Shown in pieces: positions 33,915 through 43,290 of a stretch of DNA of 64,000 nt. The DNA is taken from the NCBI GenBank assembly GCA_030146705.1, contig JASLBE010000062.1, positions 1-64,000 of the forward strand. Reading direction: 5' to 3'. The translations under genes and the position numbers were made by a program. The DNA is from Tissierellales bacterium (GTDB lineage Bacteria > Bacillota > Clostridia > Tissierellales > Tissierellaceae). The notes beneath the pieces were generated by a model that ran no database searches, was not told the DNA's origin, and saw only the letters and a program-made list of their open reading frames with translations. The stretch's first letter is position 1; each line of letters starts with the position of its first letter.

Positions 33915-34865
33915 TTGAAAATAAAAGATTTAAACAGGCTTCCAGACCATATTACAAGTATTGGAGGCCAGGCTGTTATAGAAGGTGTAATGATGAGGGG
34001 GCCTAAGGACTTGTCTGTTGCCATTAGGAAACCAGATGGAGAAATAGAACTAAAGTCAGAAAAGTTAAACACTTTAGCTATGAGGCATAAAATTTTTAGG
34101 CTTCCTTTTTTAAGGGGTGTAGTATCCCTTGGGGAATCTTTAATAATTGGAACTAGGATACTTATGTATTCTGCAGAGTTTTATGAGGAGCCTGGTGAAG
34201 AAAACCAGGAGGCTGGAATTTTTGATAGGTTATTTAAGGAAAAAAGTGAAGATGTCCAAATATTTTTAACAGTAGTTAGTGCATTTTTACTAGCCCTAGT
34301 ATTTTTTATGCTACTGCCAACCTTTATAACTAATTTTTTTAAAAAATATATAAGTACAAACCTAGGCCTTAACTTACTAGAAGGAGGGATAAGGATCTTA
34401 TTTTTCTTTATCTACCTAGTAAACATATCCAAGATGGAGGATATTAAAAGGGTTTTCCAGTACCATGGAGCAGAACACAAAAGTATCCACTGCTATGAGG
34501 CCGGACTTGATTTGACAGTTGAAAATGCAAGGAAACAGCCAGCCCTCCACCCAAGGTGTGGGACTAGTTTTTTATTTATGGTTATGCTTGTGAGTGTTTT
34601 GGTCCTATCTTTATTTGGTTGGCCAAACCCTCTACTTAGGCTCCTAATAAGACTTTTAATGTTTCCGGTAATTGCTGGGATAAGCTATGAGATAAATAAG
34701 CTAATTGGGAAGAGTTCTTCTAAATTGGCCTACATCCTTTCTTACCCAGGTCTTATGATACAAGATTTTGCTACAATTAAAGAACCAGATGATGACCAGC
34801 TGGAGGTAGCTTTGCTTGCCTTAAGAGCTGTAGTCACTGGAAATAAGGAAGATGATAAATGGTAA
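33915..34865 (+). CDS. DUF1385 membrane protein (YqhQ-like)
   Basis: The 316-residue protein has the DUF1385 hallmarks: GGQAVIEGVMMRGPK near the start, RVFQYHGAEHKSIHCYEAG, and HPRCGTSFLF, with about four membrane segments between 110 and 255. The family is widespread in Firmicutes, often encoded between rpmE and prmC/prfA as here; its function is not established. The start is TTG at 33915, supported by GGGGG 8 nt upstream. It overlaps prmC by 7 nt. Confidence 0.9.
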   Translation: MKIKDLNRLPDHITSIGGQAVIEGVMMRGPKDLSVAIRKPDGEIELKSEKLNTLAMRHKIFRLPFLRGVVSLGESLIIGTRILMYSAEFYEEPGEENQEAGIFDRLFKEKSEDVQIFLTVVSAFLLALVFFMLLPTFITNFFKKYISTNLGLNLLEGGIRILFFFIYLVNISKMEDIKRVFQYHGAEHKSIHCYEAGLDLTVENARKQPALHPRCGTSFLFMVMLVSVLVLSLFGWPNPLLRLLIRLLMFPVIAGISYEINKLIGKSSSKLAYILSYPGLMIQDFATIKEPDDDQLEVALLALRAVVTGNKEDDKW

Positions 34866-35677
34866 CAATCAAAGACTTACTTGAGAGCTACAAGGATGAC
34901 TTAATGGAGCCCTTAATGGTTTTATCTAAACTTATGGAGGTGGATAAATCCTATATTTATACCCATATTGACCTAGGCTTAGCCAGGGAGGTTGTGGATA
35001 AGTTTGAGGCTATTATGGCCAAGAGAAAAGAGGGCTATCCTATCCAGTACCTACTTAAGGAAAGAGAATTTATGGGCCTAAACTTATTTGTTGAAGAAGG
35101 GGTCCTAATACCTAGAAATGACACTGAAATTTTAGTAGAATATATAATAGGATATGCCAAGGATAGGCCAGTTAATATTTTAGAAATTGGAACTGGTAGT
35201 GGGGCCATATCTGTTTCCCTAGGCTATTATTTAAAAAAAGCTAAAATTTTAGGTGTGGATATTTCTAAAAAAGCCCTAGATGTAACTAGGAAAAATATAG
35301 ATAGGTTTAAGCTTGATAATGTAAGTGTTATAGAAAGTGATATTTTTGAAAATGTAGAAGATAGGTTCAATATTATAGTTTCTAACCCTCCCTATATAAG
35401 GACAGACGTAATAGGAAGTCTAGATGTAGAAGTTAAGGACTATGAGCCGAGTTTGGCCCTTGATGGAGGCCTGGATGGCCTTTATTTTTATAGGGAAATT
35501 ACAAAAAATAGCAAGGATTATTTAGAGGACCAAGGACTTTTGGCCCTTGAGATAGGATATGACCAAGGAGAGGAACTCTTAGAGTTAATGACGGAAGAAG
35601 GATTTAAGAATATAGACATTATAAAAGATTTACAAGGACATAATAGGCTTATTATAGGAAATTATGAAAGAAGGTAA
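34859..35677 (+). CDS. prmC: Release factor glutamine methyltransferase
   Basis: PrmC methylates the Gln of the GGQ motif in release factors using S-adenosylmethionine. The 272-residue protein has a helical N-terminal domain, YPIQYLLKEREFMGLNLFVE, the SAM site ILEIGTGSGAISVSLG and the catalytic VSNPPYIR motif. The start overlaps the DUF1385 gene. Its substrate PrfA is encoded 1.1 kb downstream, with a chrA pair inserted between, whereas prfA and prmC are usually adjacent. Confidence 0.95.
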   Translation: MVTIKDLLESYKDDLMEPLMVLSKLMEVDKSYIYTHIDLGLAREVVDKFEAIMAKRKEGYPIQYLLKEREFMGLNLFVEEGVLIPRNDTEILVEYIIGYAKDRPVNILEIGTGSGAISVSLGYYLKKAKILGVDISKKALDVTRKNIDRFKLDNVSVIESDIFENVEDRFNIIVSNPPYIRTDVIGSLDVEVKDYEPSLALDGGLDGLYFYREITKNSKDYLEDQGLLALEIGYDQGEELLELMTEEGFKNIDIIKDLQGHNRLIIGNYERR

Positions 35678-35680
35678 ACT

Positions 35681-36199
35681 ATGATTTATTTTAAATTATT
35701 CTTATCATTTTTTAAACTAGGAGTTTTTGGCTTTGGTGGAGGCTATGCAATGATAGCCCTTTTGGAGCAAGAAATTGCTAGGAACTATCCTGCAGTTGCA
35801 GCCTCAGAAGTAGTAGATATACTGGCTATATCTGAAATGACTCCAGGACCAATAGCCATAAACTCAGCAACATTTTTTGGTTATAGGGTAGGAGGAACCC
35901 TAGGTTCTTTAGTTGCTACAATATCTGTAGTCCTACCAAGCTTTATAATAATGAGTGGCTTAATTTATATTATAAATAAATACAAGGGGTCCAAGCTTAT
36001 AGATAACTTCCTTTCTGGGGTAAGGCCAATAGTTTTAGGACTTATTTTATCTGGAGCAGTTGCCATAGGTAAAAATGGTTTTACAGACTATAAGTCTATA
36101 ATAATAGGAGCTTTGGGCTTTTACTTAGTAACATTTAAGAAGTTGAATGGGATATATGCCATAGTTTTGGCTGGTCTTGCAGGAGCTATTTTATATTAG
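35681..36199 (+). CDS. Chromate transporter-like protein, first half (CHR)
   Basis: A 172-residue membrane protein of the short-chain CHR family, recognised by LGVFGFGGGYAMIALLEQE and ISEMTPGPIAINSATFFGY. Short CHR proteins are encoded as adjacent pairs that together equal one long ChrA. Characterised ChrA proteins export chromate; the physiological substrate in an anaerobe is unknown. It lies 3 nt after prmC. Confidence 0.88.
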   Translation: MIYFKLFLSFFKLGVFGFGGGYAMIALLEQEIARNYPAVAASEVVDILAISEMTPGPIAINSATFFGYRVGGTLGSLVATISVVLPSFIIMSGLIYIINKYKGSKLIDNFLSGVRPIVLGLILSGAVAIGKNGFTDYKSIIIGALGFYLVTFKKLNGIYAIVLAGLAGAILY

Positions 36200-36211
36200 G
36201 GGGCGTTGGAT

Positions 36212-36739
36212 ATGTTACTGGAATTATTTTTTATATTTTTAAAAATAGGAGCCTTTACCTTTGGAGGGGGCTATGCGATGCTTCCTATAATCCAGGAGGA
36301 AATTGTAGAGAAAAAAGGTTGGATAGAAGAGGATAAATTTTTAGACGCCATAGTAGTTTCACAAAGTTCACCAGGACCAGTGGCAGTAAATTTAAGTATT
36401 TTTACAGGATATAAGGTTGCAGGCTTTAAGGGGGCCATAGTTGCAACCTTGGGAACAATTATTCCCTCCTTTGTAATTATCTTAGTCTTGGTAAAGTATT
36501 TGTACCAATATAGGAACCTACCTATTATAGACAATGTATTTAAGGGAATTACACCAGCAATAGTAGGACTTATTATATCGGCAGTATATAAGCTAGGCAA
36601 AAGTTCGGATTTGGGAGTTGTTAAAATATTAATAGCAGGAGCAGCTTTCTTAGCCATAGTTATACTTAATATAACTCCGATTTATTTGATTTTAATAGGT
36701 GGAATAGGTTCAATCTTAATAAATAAACTTAGGAAATAA
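36212..36739 (+). CDS. Chromate transporter-like protein, second half (CHR)
   Basis: A 175-residue partner of the preceding protein with IGAFTFGGGYAMLPIIQEEI and VSQSSPGPVAVNLSIFTGY. I place the start at the ATG at 36212, which is 8 nt after GGGGG; a TTG at 36206 is too close to that site. It lies 13 nt after the first half and 21 nt before prfA. Confidence 0.87.
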   Translation: MLLELFFIFLKIGAFTFGGGYAMLPIIQEEIVEKKGWIEEDKFLDAIVVSQSSPGPVAVNLSIFTGYKVAGFKGAIVATLGTIIPSFVIILVLVKYLYQYRNLPIIDNVFKGITPAIVGLIISAVYKLGKSSDLGVVKILIAGAAFLAIVILNITPIYLILIGGIGSILINKLRK

Positions 36740-36760
36740 ATTGTAAGAGGAGAGATATAG

Positions 36761-37828
36761 ATGTTAGATAAACTAGCTTCCATAGAGGAGAGATTTGAAG
36801 ATTTAAGCAAAGAGGTTATAGACCCAGAAGTTATAGCTGACTCTGAAAAATGGCAAAAACTTATGATTGAACATGCGGGTTTGGAAGAAATAGTTAATAA
36901 GTATAGGGAATATAAGGATGTTTTAGACCAACTAGACGGGGCTAAGGAGATGCAAAGGGAAAAACTAGACCCAGATATGGATGAAATGGTTAAAGAGGAA
37001 ATAAAAGAACTTGAACCAGAAGTTGTTAGGTTAGAAGATGAACTTAAGATTTTACTAATACCAAAGGACCCAAATGACCACAAGAATGTTATTGTAGAAA
37101 TAAGAGGTGGGGCAGGTGGAGATGAAGCGGCCCTATTTGCAGGAACTCTTTACAGGATGTATGCAAGATATGCAGAAAGACAAGGCTGGGTAGTTGAGCT
37201 TATGGATAGTAATGAAATTGGAATAGGTGGTTTCAAGGAAGTAATCTTTATGATAAAGGGAAAGGGTGCCTATAGTAGACTTAAGTATGAATCAGGTGTC
37301 CATAGGGTTCAAAGGGTCCCTGAAACAGAGTCTAGTGGAAGAATCCATACTTCAACAGCAACTGTTGCCGTACTTCCAGAAGCTGAAGATGTTGATATTG
37401 ACATAAATATGAATGAACTTAAGATTGATACCTTTAGGGCTTCTGGAGCAGGTGGACAGCATGTTAATACAACAGACTCTGCTATAAGGATAACCCATAT
37501 ACCAACGGGACTTGTAGTATCTTGCCAGGATGAAAAAAGTCAGCATAAAAACAAGGACAAGGCTCTTAAGATTTTAAAGACAAGGTTGTATGACCAAATG
37601 TTAAGTGAACAAAATGCTGAAATTGCGGAAGAAAGAAGGGGCCAGGTTGGTACTGGTGATAGGTCTGAAAGAATTAGGACCTACAACTTCCCACAAGGTA
37701 GGGTTACAGACCATAGGATTAACAAGACCCAACATAGGATAGAAGATTTTATAGATGGGGATATTGATGAAATGATAGACGCCTTAATAGCATCAGACCA
37801 GGCAGCTAAATTAAGCCATCAAGAATAA
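36761..37828 (+). CDS. prfA: Peptide chain release factor 1
   Basis: RF1 reads UAG and UAA stop codons. The 355-residue protein has the GGQ peptidyl-hydrolysis motif in ASGAGGQHVNTTDSA, a PxT-type recognition region near residues 180-195 (VQRVPETESSGRIHTS), and C-terminal RTYNFPQGRVTDHRIN. SD AGAGGAGAG. A strong terminator follows. Confidence 0.96.
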   Translation: MLDKLASIEERFEDLSKEVIDPEVIADSEKWQKLMIEHAGLEEIVNKYREYKDVLDQLDGAKEMQREKLDPDMDEMVKEEIKELEPEVVRLEDELKILLIPKDPNDHKNVIVEIRGGAGGDEAALFAGTLYRMYARYAERQGWVVELMDSNEIGIGGFKEVIFMIKGKGAYSRLKYESGVHRVQRVPETESSGRIHTSTATVAVLPEAEDVDIDINMNELKIDTFRASGAGGQHVNTTDSAIRITHIPTGLVVSCQDEKSQHKNKDKALKILKTRLYDQMLSEQNAEIAEERRGQVGTGDRSERIRTYNFPQGRVTDHRINKTQHRIEDFIDGDIDEMIDALIASDQAAKLSHQE

Positions 37829-37870
37829 AATAAAGACCGTACTAGTTAAGCTTGGTACGGTCTTTATTTA
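37828..37870 (+). terminator. Terminator after prfA
   Basis: A perfect 15-bp stem (37828-37842 with 37855-37869, core AAGACCGTAC), T-rich 3' arm. Confidence 0.9.
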
Positions 37871-37917
37871 AAATATAAACTGTTAGAATATACTGACAGC
37901 CTAGAGGAGGATAAAAG

Positions 37918-39363
37918 ATGGAGAAAAAGAAACTAGAGTTTTATGGTGGGGAATGGGTGTCCTTTTTACCCTTTGTAATATTTTTATCTATGATAATATT
38001 AACCACATTTCACTGGGGGTCAATATCAGATGGAGCCTTGTGGGTTCCAGCTTTTTCAGCCCTAATAATAGCCTTTTTCTTTGCCAAGGATAAGGCCTAT
38101 TATTCAGAGGTTATAATAGATGTAATGGCAAGTAGGGATGCTATAATTCCAATAGTTTGCTGGTTATTTGCTGGGGTTTTTTCTAATATACTTAAAAATT
38201 CAGGCCTAGCCACAGGCATTGCAGGAGTGGCGGCCTCAATAGGCATAAGGGGGACATTCTTCATAGTAATATCCTTCATAGCAGCGGCAACCTTTGCAAC
38301 TGCATCAGGAACTGGCTTTGGAGCCATAGCAGCGGGGATGGGGGTGCTTTACCCTGCTGGAATATCCTTAGGGTCCCACCCAGCCCTACTAGCAGGAGCT
38401 ATAATTTCAGGGGCTGCCTTTGGAGATAACCTTGCGCCAATATCAGACACTACAATATGTTCAGCAACCTCCCTGGGTGTAGATGTCCCAGGCGTGGTTA
38501 GGAGTAGGCTTAAGTATGCCTTATTAGCAGGACTAATAACCATAATAGGAATAATTATAATTGGTAGCAATTACAAGGGCACAGTCCTAGAATATGTAAG
38601 TATAGACTACAATCCTAGGACCCTAGTTATGTTGATTCCCGTTGCCATAACCATATGGGTAGCCATAAAAACAGGGGATATTATAATAGCTACAATTATA
38701 GGTTCGGCTATTGCAGGTGGTACAGCTGTAGCCCTAGGCCTAGTTGACTTTATTCAAATAGACCCAACTGGAGAGGTTGCAAAAGAAGCCCTAATTAGGG
38801 TTTCTGGTGAAGGGCTAGACAGGACAGTAGACGGAGTAATATATAGCGGGATAGCAGGAATGATCCAAGTAATAATGCTGGCCCTACTTTTATTTGGTTC
38901 AATTGGGCTAATGAATGCGGGCCATGGAGATAGGAAGCTTTTAGAGGCCCTAGGAGGAATTGTGAAAAGTGCAAGGACTGCAGAAATTTCCATAAGTATA
39001 ATGGTTATTTTCCTATCGGCAATTACTGGGTTAAATGCTCCAGCTATTTTAGCCGTAGGACCATCTTTTGCAAGACCTTTGGCTAAAAAATTTGGCATAA
39101 GCCCTTATAGGGCGGCCAACCTTTTAGATGGGCAATCTAATACTATGGCCTATGCCTTGCCTTGGACCCCATCTATAATTTATACAATAGGCTTTGCTAG
39201 GGATACAATGGTTCCTCTTACAGCTATTGAAATAGCCCCATATGTTCTTTACTCCTATGCTATGCTTGGGGTTATGATAGTAACTATAATTCTAGGAATT
39301 GGTAGGTATGATAATTTAAATGAGGAGGAAGTAAGAGCCTTAAAGGCCAATATGGAAGCTTAG
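37918..39363 (+). CDS. Na+/H+ antiporter, NhaC family
   Basis: The 481-residue, 11-12-segment membrane protein carries the NhaC-type motif GDNLAPISDTTICSATSLGV and ATASGTGFGAIAAGMGVLYP. NhaC-family members exchange Na+ for H+, or malate/lactate (MleN), or act as amine or amino-acid antiporters, so the exact substrate is open. It has its own SD (GGAGG) and terminators on both sides. It would help maintain the sodium gradient implied by the Na+-type ATP synthase at 50-57 kb. Confidence 0.85.
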   Translation: MEKKKLEFYGGEWVSFLPFVIFLSMIILTTFHWGSISDGALWVPAFSALIIAFFFAKDKAYYSEVIIDVMASRDAIIPIVCWLFAGVFSNILKNSGLATGIAGVAASIGIRGTFFIVISFIAAATFATASGTGFGAIAAGMGVLYPAGISLGSHPALLAGAIISGAAFGDNLAPISDTTICSATSLGVDVPGVVRSRLKYALLAGLITIIGIIIIGSNYKGTVLEYVSIDYNPRTLVMLIPVAITIWVAIKTGDIIIATIIGSAIAGGTAVALGLVDFIQIDPTGEVAKEALIRVSGEGLDRTVDGVIYSGIAGMIQVIMLALLLFGSIGLMNAGHGDRKLLEALGGIVKSARTAEISISIMVIFLSAITGLNAPAILAVGPSFARPLAKKFGISPYRAANLLDGQSNTMAYALPWTPSIIYTIGFARDTMVPLTAIEIAPYVLYSYAMLGVMIVTIILGIGRYDNLNEEEVRALKANMEA

Positions 39364-39368
39364 CCTAT

Positions 39369-39396
39369 AAACCCTTAATGAAGATTAAGGGTTTTA
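39369..39396 (+). terminator. Terminator after nhaC
   Basis: A perfect 11-bp stem AAACCCTTAAT/ATTAAGGGTTT with loop GAAG and a T run. Confidence 0.85.
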
Positions 39397-39478
39397 TAAT
39401 GTTTAATTAAGATAAAAAATTGTTAATAGGAGCCTATTATTATATAATAGAGGAAGTATTTAAGAGAGGCGATTATTT

Positions 39479-40528
39479 ATGGAAACTAAAGTGTACAAGA
39501 TAGACAGGTCTAGAATAGATGAAGATATTATTTCTAAGGCTGGAGAAATTATTAAAAATGGTGGGCTGGTATCTTTTCCCACAGAAACAGTTTATGGCCT
39601 AGGAGCCAATGGCTTAGATGAAAGGGCGGTGGAAAAAATATTCCTAGCCAAGGGTAGGCCCCAAGACAACCCTTTAATCCTCCACATAGCTTCAGAAGAG
39701 GAACTAGAGGACTTGGTTGAAGAAATCCCAGCCAAGGCCAGGCTATGTATGGAGAAGTTTTGGCCAGGACCCCTAACAATGATTTTTAAAAGAAGTAAGC
39801 TGGTACCAGATATTATAACAGCTGGTTTAGATACAGTTGCTATAAGGATGCCTAGTGATGAAATAGCCCTGGAGCTTATAAAAAAGGCAAAAAGGCCAAT
39901 AGCTGCTCCATCAGCTAATACATCTGGTAGGCCAAGCCCAACAGCGGCTGACCACGTTTTTAAGGACCTAGAAGGGAAGCTGGAGATGATATTAGATGGT
40001 GGAAGGACTGGGATTGGGTTAGAATCTACGGTCTTGGACCTGACAGATGGGCTAGGGACTATTTTAAGGCCTGGAGGGATTACCCAAGAAGACCTAATGG
40101 AGGTCTTAGGAGATGTTAGGATAGATAGGAGTATTATTGATTTTAATGAAAATATTATACCTAAGTCCCCAGGTCAAAAGTATAAGCATTATGCACCAAA
40201 TTCAGATATGTATATTTTTAAGGGTGACTTGGACAGGGTTGTTGAGGAAATTAAAAGAAGGACTAGCTCAGCCCTTGAACTTGGGAAAAAGGTTGGTATA
40301 ATGTGCACAGATGAAACCAGGAGTTTATACCCTGAGGGCCTAGTTTATTCTATGGGAAATAGGGTTGATGAAAATAGTATAGCCCATAACTTATTTTATA
40401 TCCTAAGGGATATGGACAGGCTAGGAGTGGATATTATATTTGCAGAAACTGTTGATTTTTCAAGCCTGGGCCTGGCTATTATGAATAGGATGATAAAGGC
40501 TGCAGCTGGAAAAATAATAGAAGTCTAA
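39479..40528 (+). CDS. ywlC: Threonylcarbamoyl-AMP synthase (Sua5/YwlC)
   Basis: Makes threonylcarbamoyl-AMP from Thr, bicarbonate and ATP for the t6A37 modification of ANN-decoding tRNAs. The 349-residue protein has the YrdC domain (GGLVSFPTETVYGLGANGL, KGRPQDNPLILHI, IAAPSANTSGRPSPT) and the C-terminal Sua5 domain (from about residue 220). It starts a cluster with ywlE, rpiB and upp that reproduces Bacillus order. Confidence 0.95.
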   Translation: METKVYKIDRSRIDEDIISKAGEIIKNGGLVSFPTETVYGLGANGLDERAVEKIFLAKGRPQDNPLILHIASEEELEDLVEEIPAKARLCMEKFWPGPLTMIFKRSKLVPDIITAGLDTVAIRMPSDEIALELIKKAKRPIAAPSANTSGRPSPTAADHVFKDLEGKLEMILDGGRTGIGLESTVLDLTDGLGTILRPGGITQEDLMEVLGDVRIDRSIIDFNENIIPKSPGQKYKHYAPNSDMYIFKGDLDRVVEEIKRRTSSALELGKKVGIMCTDETRSLYPEGLVYSMGNRVDENSIAHNLFYILRDMDRLGVDIIFAETVDFSSLGLAIMNRMIKAAAGKIIEV

Positions 40529-40537
40529 GGAGGAAAA

Positions 40538-40975
40538 ATGAAAATTTTATTTGTTTGTACTGGTAATACTTGCAGGAGTCCAATGGCTGAAGGGATTTTA
40601 AATAAGCTGGCAAAAGAAAAAAATTTATCAGTCAGGGGGTCTTCAGCAGGGATTATGACTATGGATGGACTAGAGGCATCTAGAAACAGTATCCTGGCTA
40701 TGGAAAAAATAGGCATAGATATAAGCAAGCATAGGTCTAGGCAGGTAAATGCTTCTTTAATAGAAACCAGTGACCTAATATTAACTATGTCTAGGTCTCA
40801 CAAGATGGCTATTTTAGGAAGTTATGAGGCTTCTAGGGGTAAGGTTTTTACCCTGCTAGAATATGCAAAAAACATTAGTAAAGATATCCTAGATCCCTAT
40901 GGTAGGGAGCTAGAGGTTTATGAAAATACTAGGGAAGAAATAAAAGGGGCGATTGAAGAATGTTTGAAAAGATAA
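40538..40975 (+). CDS. ywlE: Low-molecular-weight phosphatase, probably protein-arginine phosphatase (YwlE)
   Basis: The 145-residue protein has the CX5R loop CTGNTCRSPMAEG (Cys7, Arg13) and the general acid DPYG (ILDPYGRELEVY). Thr at loop position 11 is the residue that gives YwlE its preference for phosphoarginine over phosphotyrosine, and the position between ywlC and rpiB matches B. subtilis ywlE. The corresponding kinase McsB is not in this window. The 3' end overlaps rpiB by 16 nt. Confidence 0.9.
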   Translation: MKILFVCTGNTCRSPMAEGILNKLAKEKNLSVRGSSAGIMTMDGLEASRNSILAMEKIGIDISKHRSRQVNASLIETSDLILTMSRSHKMAILGSYEASRGKVFTLLEYAKNISKDILDPYGRELEVYENTREEIKGAIEECLKR

Positions 40976-41418
40976 AAAAATTAAATGAGGGTAAAAAAAT
41001 AGGCTTGGGTTCAGACCACGGTGGTTTTGAATTAAAGGAAGAAGTTAAGGCCTTGCTTGAGGAACTAGGATTAGACTACCTAGACTATGGGACTAATTCT
41101 AAGGAGTCAGTAGACTATCCTGAATATGGAAAAAAAGTTGCAAAAGGGGTAATGGCTGGAGAAGTTGACCTGGGTATAGTTGTTTGTGGAACAGGAATAG
41201 GCATATCCCTAGCAGCAAATAAGGTTGAGGGAATCAGGTGTGCCCTTTGTGAAAATACTTATTCTGCCAAGATGAGTAGGAGGCATAATAATGCCAATAT
41301 GCTTTCTCTTGGGGGAAGGGTCTTAGGTGTTGACTTGGCTAAGGAAATTGTTATGACTTGGTTAAGTGAAGAGTTTGAAGGCGGAAGACATGAAAGAAGA
41401 GTAAATATGATAGAATAA
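40960..41418 (+). CDS. rpiB: Ribose-5-phosphate isomerase B
   Basis: Interconverts ribose-5-phosphate and ribulose-5-phosphate. The 152-residue protein shows LGSDHGGFELKEEV, VVCGTGIGISLAANK (catalytic Cys) and RRHNNANMLSLGGRV. Start ATG within the end of ywlE, suggesting translational coupling. It matches ywlF of B. subtilis in order; glyA and ywlG, which follow in Bacillus, are absent here. Confidence 0.94.
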   Translation: MFEKIKKLNEGKKIGLGSDHGGFELKEEVKALLEELGLDYLDYGTNSKESVDYPEYGKKVAKGVMAGEVDLGIVVCGTGIGISLAANKVEGIRCALCENTYSAKMSRRHNNANMLSLGGRVLGVDLAKEIVMTWLSEEFEGGRHERRVNMIE

Positions 41419-41440
41419 TCATTTTAAAATGCTTTTCTTA

Positions 41441-41449
41441 TGATATAAT
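41441..41449 (+). promoter_or_regulatory. Extended -10 promoter of upp
   Basis: TGATATAAT, about 60 nt before the upp start. Confidence 0.55.
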
Positions 41450-41509
41450 AATAAAGGATTAAAAATAGTTGATTTAATATGTATAAATTAATAGAAAAGA
41501 GGTTTTTAT

Positions 41510-42145
41510 ATGTCAAAAGTAGTAGTATTTGATCATCCGTTAATAAAACATAAACTTACATTTATAAGATCTAAGGAAACAGGTAGTAAGGAATTTAGGG
41601 AACTTGTAACAGAGGTGTCTATGTTAATGGCATACGAAGTTACTAGAGATATGGAACTTGAAGAAATTGAAATAGAGACTCCAGTAACAAAGACTAAGTC
41701 AGAGGTAATATCAGGAAAAAAAGTGGGCTTAATCCCAATACTTAGGGCAGGGCTTGGAATGGTTGATGGTATGCTTAGGATTATACCTTCAGCAAGGGTT
41801 GGCCATGTTGGACTTTACAGGGATCCAAAAACTTTAGAACCAGTAGAATACTACTGTAAGTTGCCTCAAGACTTAAAAGATAGGGACCTTATAGTATTAG
41901 ACCCTATGCTAGCAACTGGTGGTTCAGCAACAGCAGCAGTTCAATTTTTAAAAAATAAGGGAGCCAGCCCAGAAAGCATTAAGCTTGTATGTTTAATTAG
42001 CTCTAGGGAAGGTATAGAAGCTGTTCAAAAAGCCCATCCAGAAATAGACATATATGTTGCAGCTATAGACGATAAATTAGATGATGAAGCATATATAGTT
42101 CCAGGCTTAGGAGATGCAGGGGATAGACTTTTCGGAACTAAATAG
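41510..42145 (+). CDS. upp: Uracil phosphoribosyltransferase
   Basis: Salvages uracil to UMP with PRPP. The 211-residue protein has VGLIPILRAGLGMVDGML and the PRPP loop VLDPMLATGGSATAAV, and ends PGLGDAGDRLFGTK, typical of bacterial Upp. It has its own extended -10 promoter and is followed after 21 nt by the UDP-GlcNAc transferase gene. Confidence 0.96.
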   Translation: MSKVVVFDHPLIKHKLTFIRSKETGSKEFRELVTEVSMLMAYEVTRDMELEEIEIETPVTKTKSEVISGKKVGLIPILRAGLGMVDGMLRIIPSARVGHVGLYRDPKTLEPVEYYCKLPQDLKDRDLIVLDPMLATGGSATAAVQFLKNKGASPESIKLVCLISSREGIEAVQKAHPEIDIYVAAIDDKLDDEAYIVPGLGDAGDRLFGTK

Positions 42146-42166
42146 TAATTAGAGGAGTGGAATATC

Positions 42167-43279
42167 TTGTTTAGTAATTATATTTTGCCACTACTAGTAT
42201 CTTTCCTTATAGCTTTTATAGCTACACCAGTTGTGAGGAAGATAGCCATAAAAGTGGGAGCAGTAGATATACCTAAAGACAACAGAAGAATGCATAAAAA
42301 GCCAATTCCATTTTTAGGTGGAGTGGCAATATATATTGCTACAGTTATGGGGATATTGATTTTTATGCCACTTAAAAGTTCCACCACCCTAGCCTTTATC
42401 TTAGGTGGAACACTAATAATGTTAACTGGTTTAATAGATGACTTTATGGACCTAAGCCCCAAGAAAAAGCTCTTGCTTCAAATTATAGGAGCCTTTATCT
42501 TGGTCTTAGGTGGAGTTACTATTAAGACCCTAACCTATCCATTTACAGCAAGTGGAACAAATAAGGTCATACAATTAACAACTGGATTTTCACTAGTAAT
42601 AACTATTTTTTGGATAGTTGGTATTACAAATACAATCAACCTAATAGATGGTCTAGATGGACTATCAGCAGGAGTTACAGCTATTTCTAGCATAACTCTT
42701 ATGGTTGTTGCCTATAAGCTAGGCTATAAGGAAACAGTTGTAATATCGGGGATACTAGCAGGGAGTACCCTGGGATTTTTACCCTATAATTTTAACCCAG
42801 CCAAGATATTTATGGGAGATGCAGGAGCCTTATTTTTAGGCTATATGCTCTCAGCCATTTCCATAGAAGGGGTTATGAAGTCTTCAGCTGCCATAGCCGT
42901 AGTAGTTCCAATAATGATACTGGGAATACCAATTTTTGATACCACCTTTGCTATTTGCAGGAGGTTGGCTAAGGGACAGCACCCAATGCAGGCAGACAAG
43001 GGACACCTCCACCATAGACTCTTAAGGAGGGGCTACTCCCAAAGGCAGACTGTAATGATACTTTATGGAATATCTATGCTTTTTGGTGCCATAGCCATAT
43101 CAATTACTAGGGTTAATAGTAGGAAATCAGTAGAGTTATCCCTAATATTATTTTTGGCAGCCATAATATTTGCAGTTGCAATAGGAAGGTTTGAAAAAAA
43201 AAGAGAAGAAAAAGATGAGACTAGTAAGATAGAAGATAAGAGCTTTGGAGAAAAGATACAAAGAGATAAGAAAGCTTAG
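42167..43279 (+). CDS. tagO: Undecaprenyl-phosphate GlcNAc-1-phosphate transferase (TagO/WecA)
   Basis: Starts wall teichoic acid or surface polysaccharide synthesis by moving GlcNAc-1-P to undecaprenyl phosphate on the inner membrane face. The 370-residue protein has about 11 membrane segments, the MraY-superfamily motifs GLIDDFMDLSPKKKLLLQI, NTINLIDGLDGLSAG and FMGDAGALFLGY, and the WecA-type GHLHHRLLRRGYSQRQ loop. The start is TTG after AGAGGAGTGG. The downstream wecB gene supplies ManNAc, consistent with a ManNAc-GlcNAc linkage unit. Confidence 0.93.
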   Translation: MFSNYILPLLVSFLIAFIATPVVRKIAIKVGAVDIPKDNRRMHKKPIPFLGGVAIYIATVMGILIFMPLKSSTTLAFILGGTLIMLTGLIDDFMDLSPKKKLLLQIIGAFILVLGGVTIKTLTYPFTASGTNKVIQLTTGFSLVITIFWIVGITNTINLIDGLDGLSAGVTAISSITLMVVAYKLGYKETVVISGILAGSTLGFLPYNFNPAKIFMGDAGALFLGYMLSAISIEGVMKSSAAIAVVVPIMILGIPIFDTTFAICRRLAKGQHPMQADKGHLHHRLLRRGYSQRQTVMILYGISMLFGAIAISITRVNSRKSVELSLILFLAAIIFAVAIGRFEKKREEKDETSKIEDKSFGEKIQRDKKA

Positions 43280-43290
43280 GAGGTATTTAC

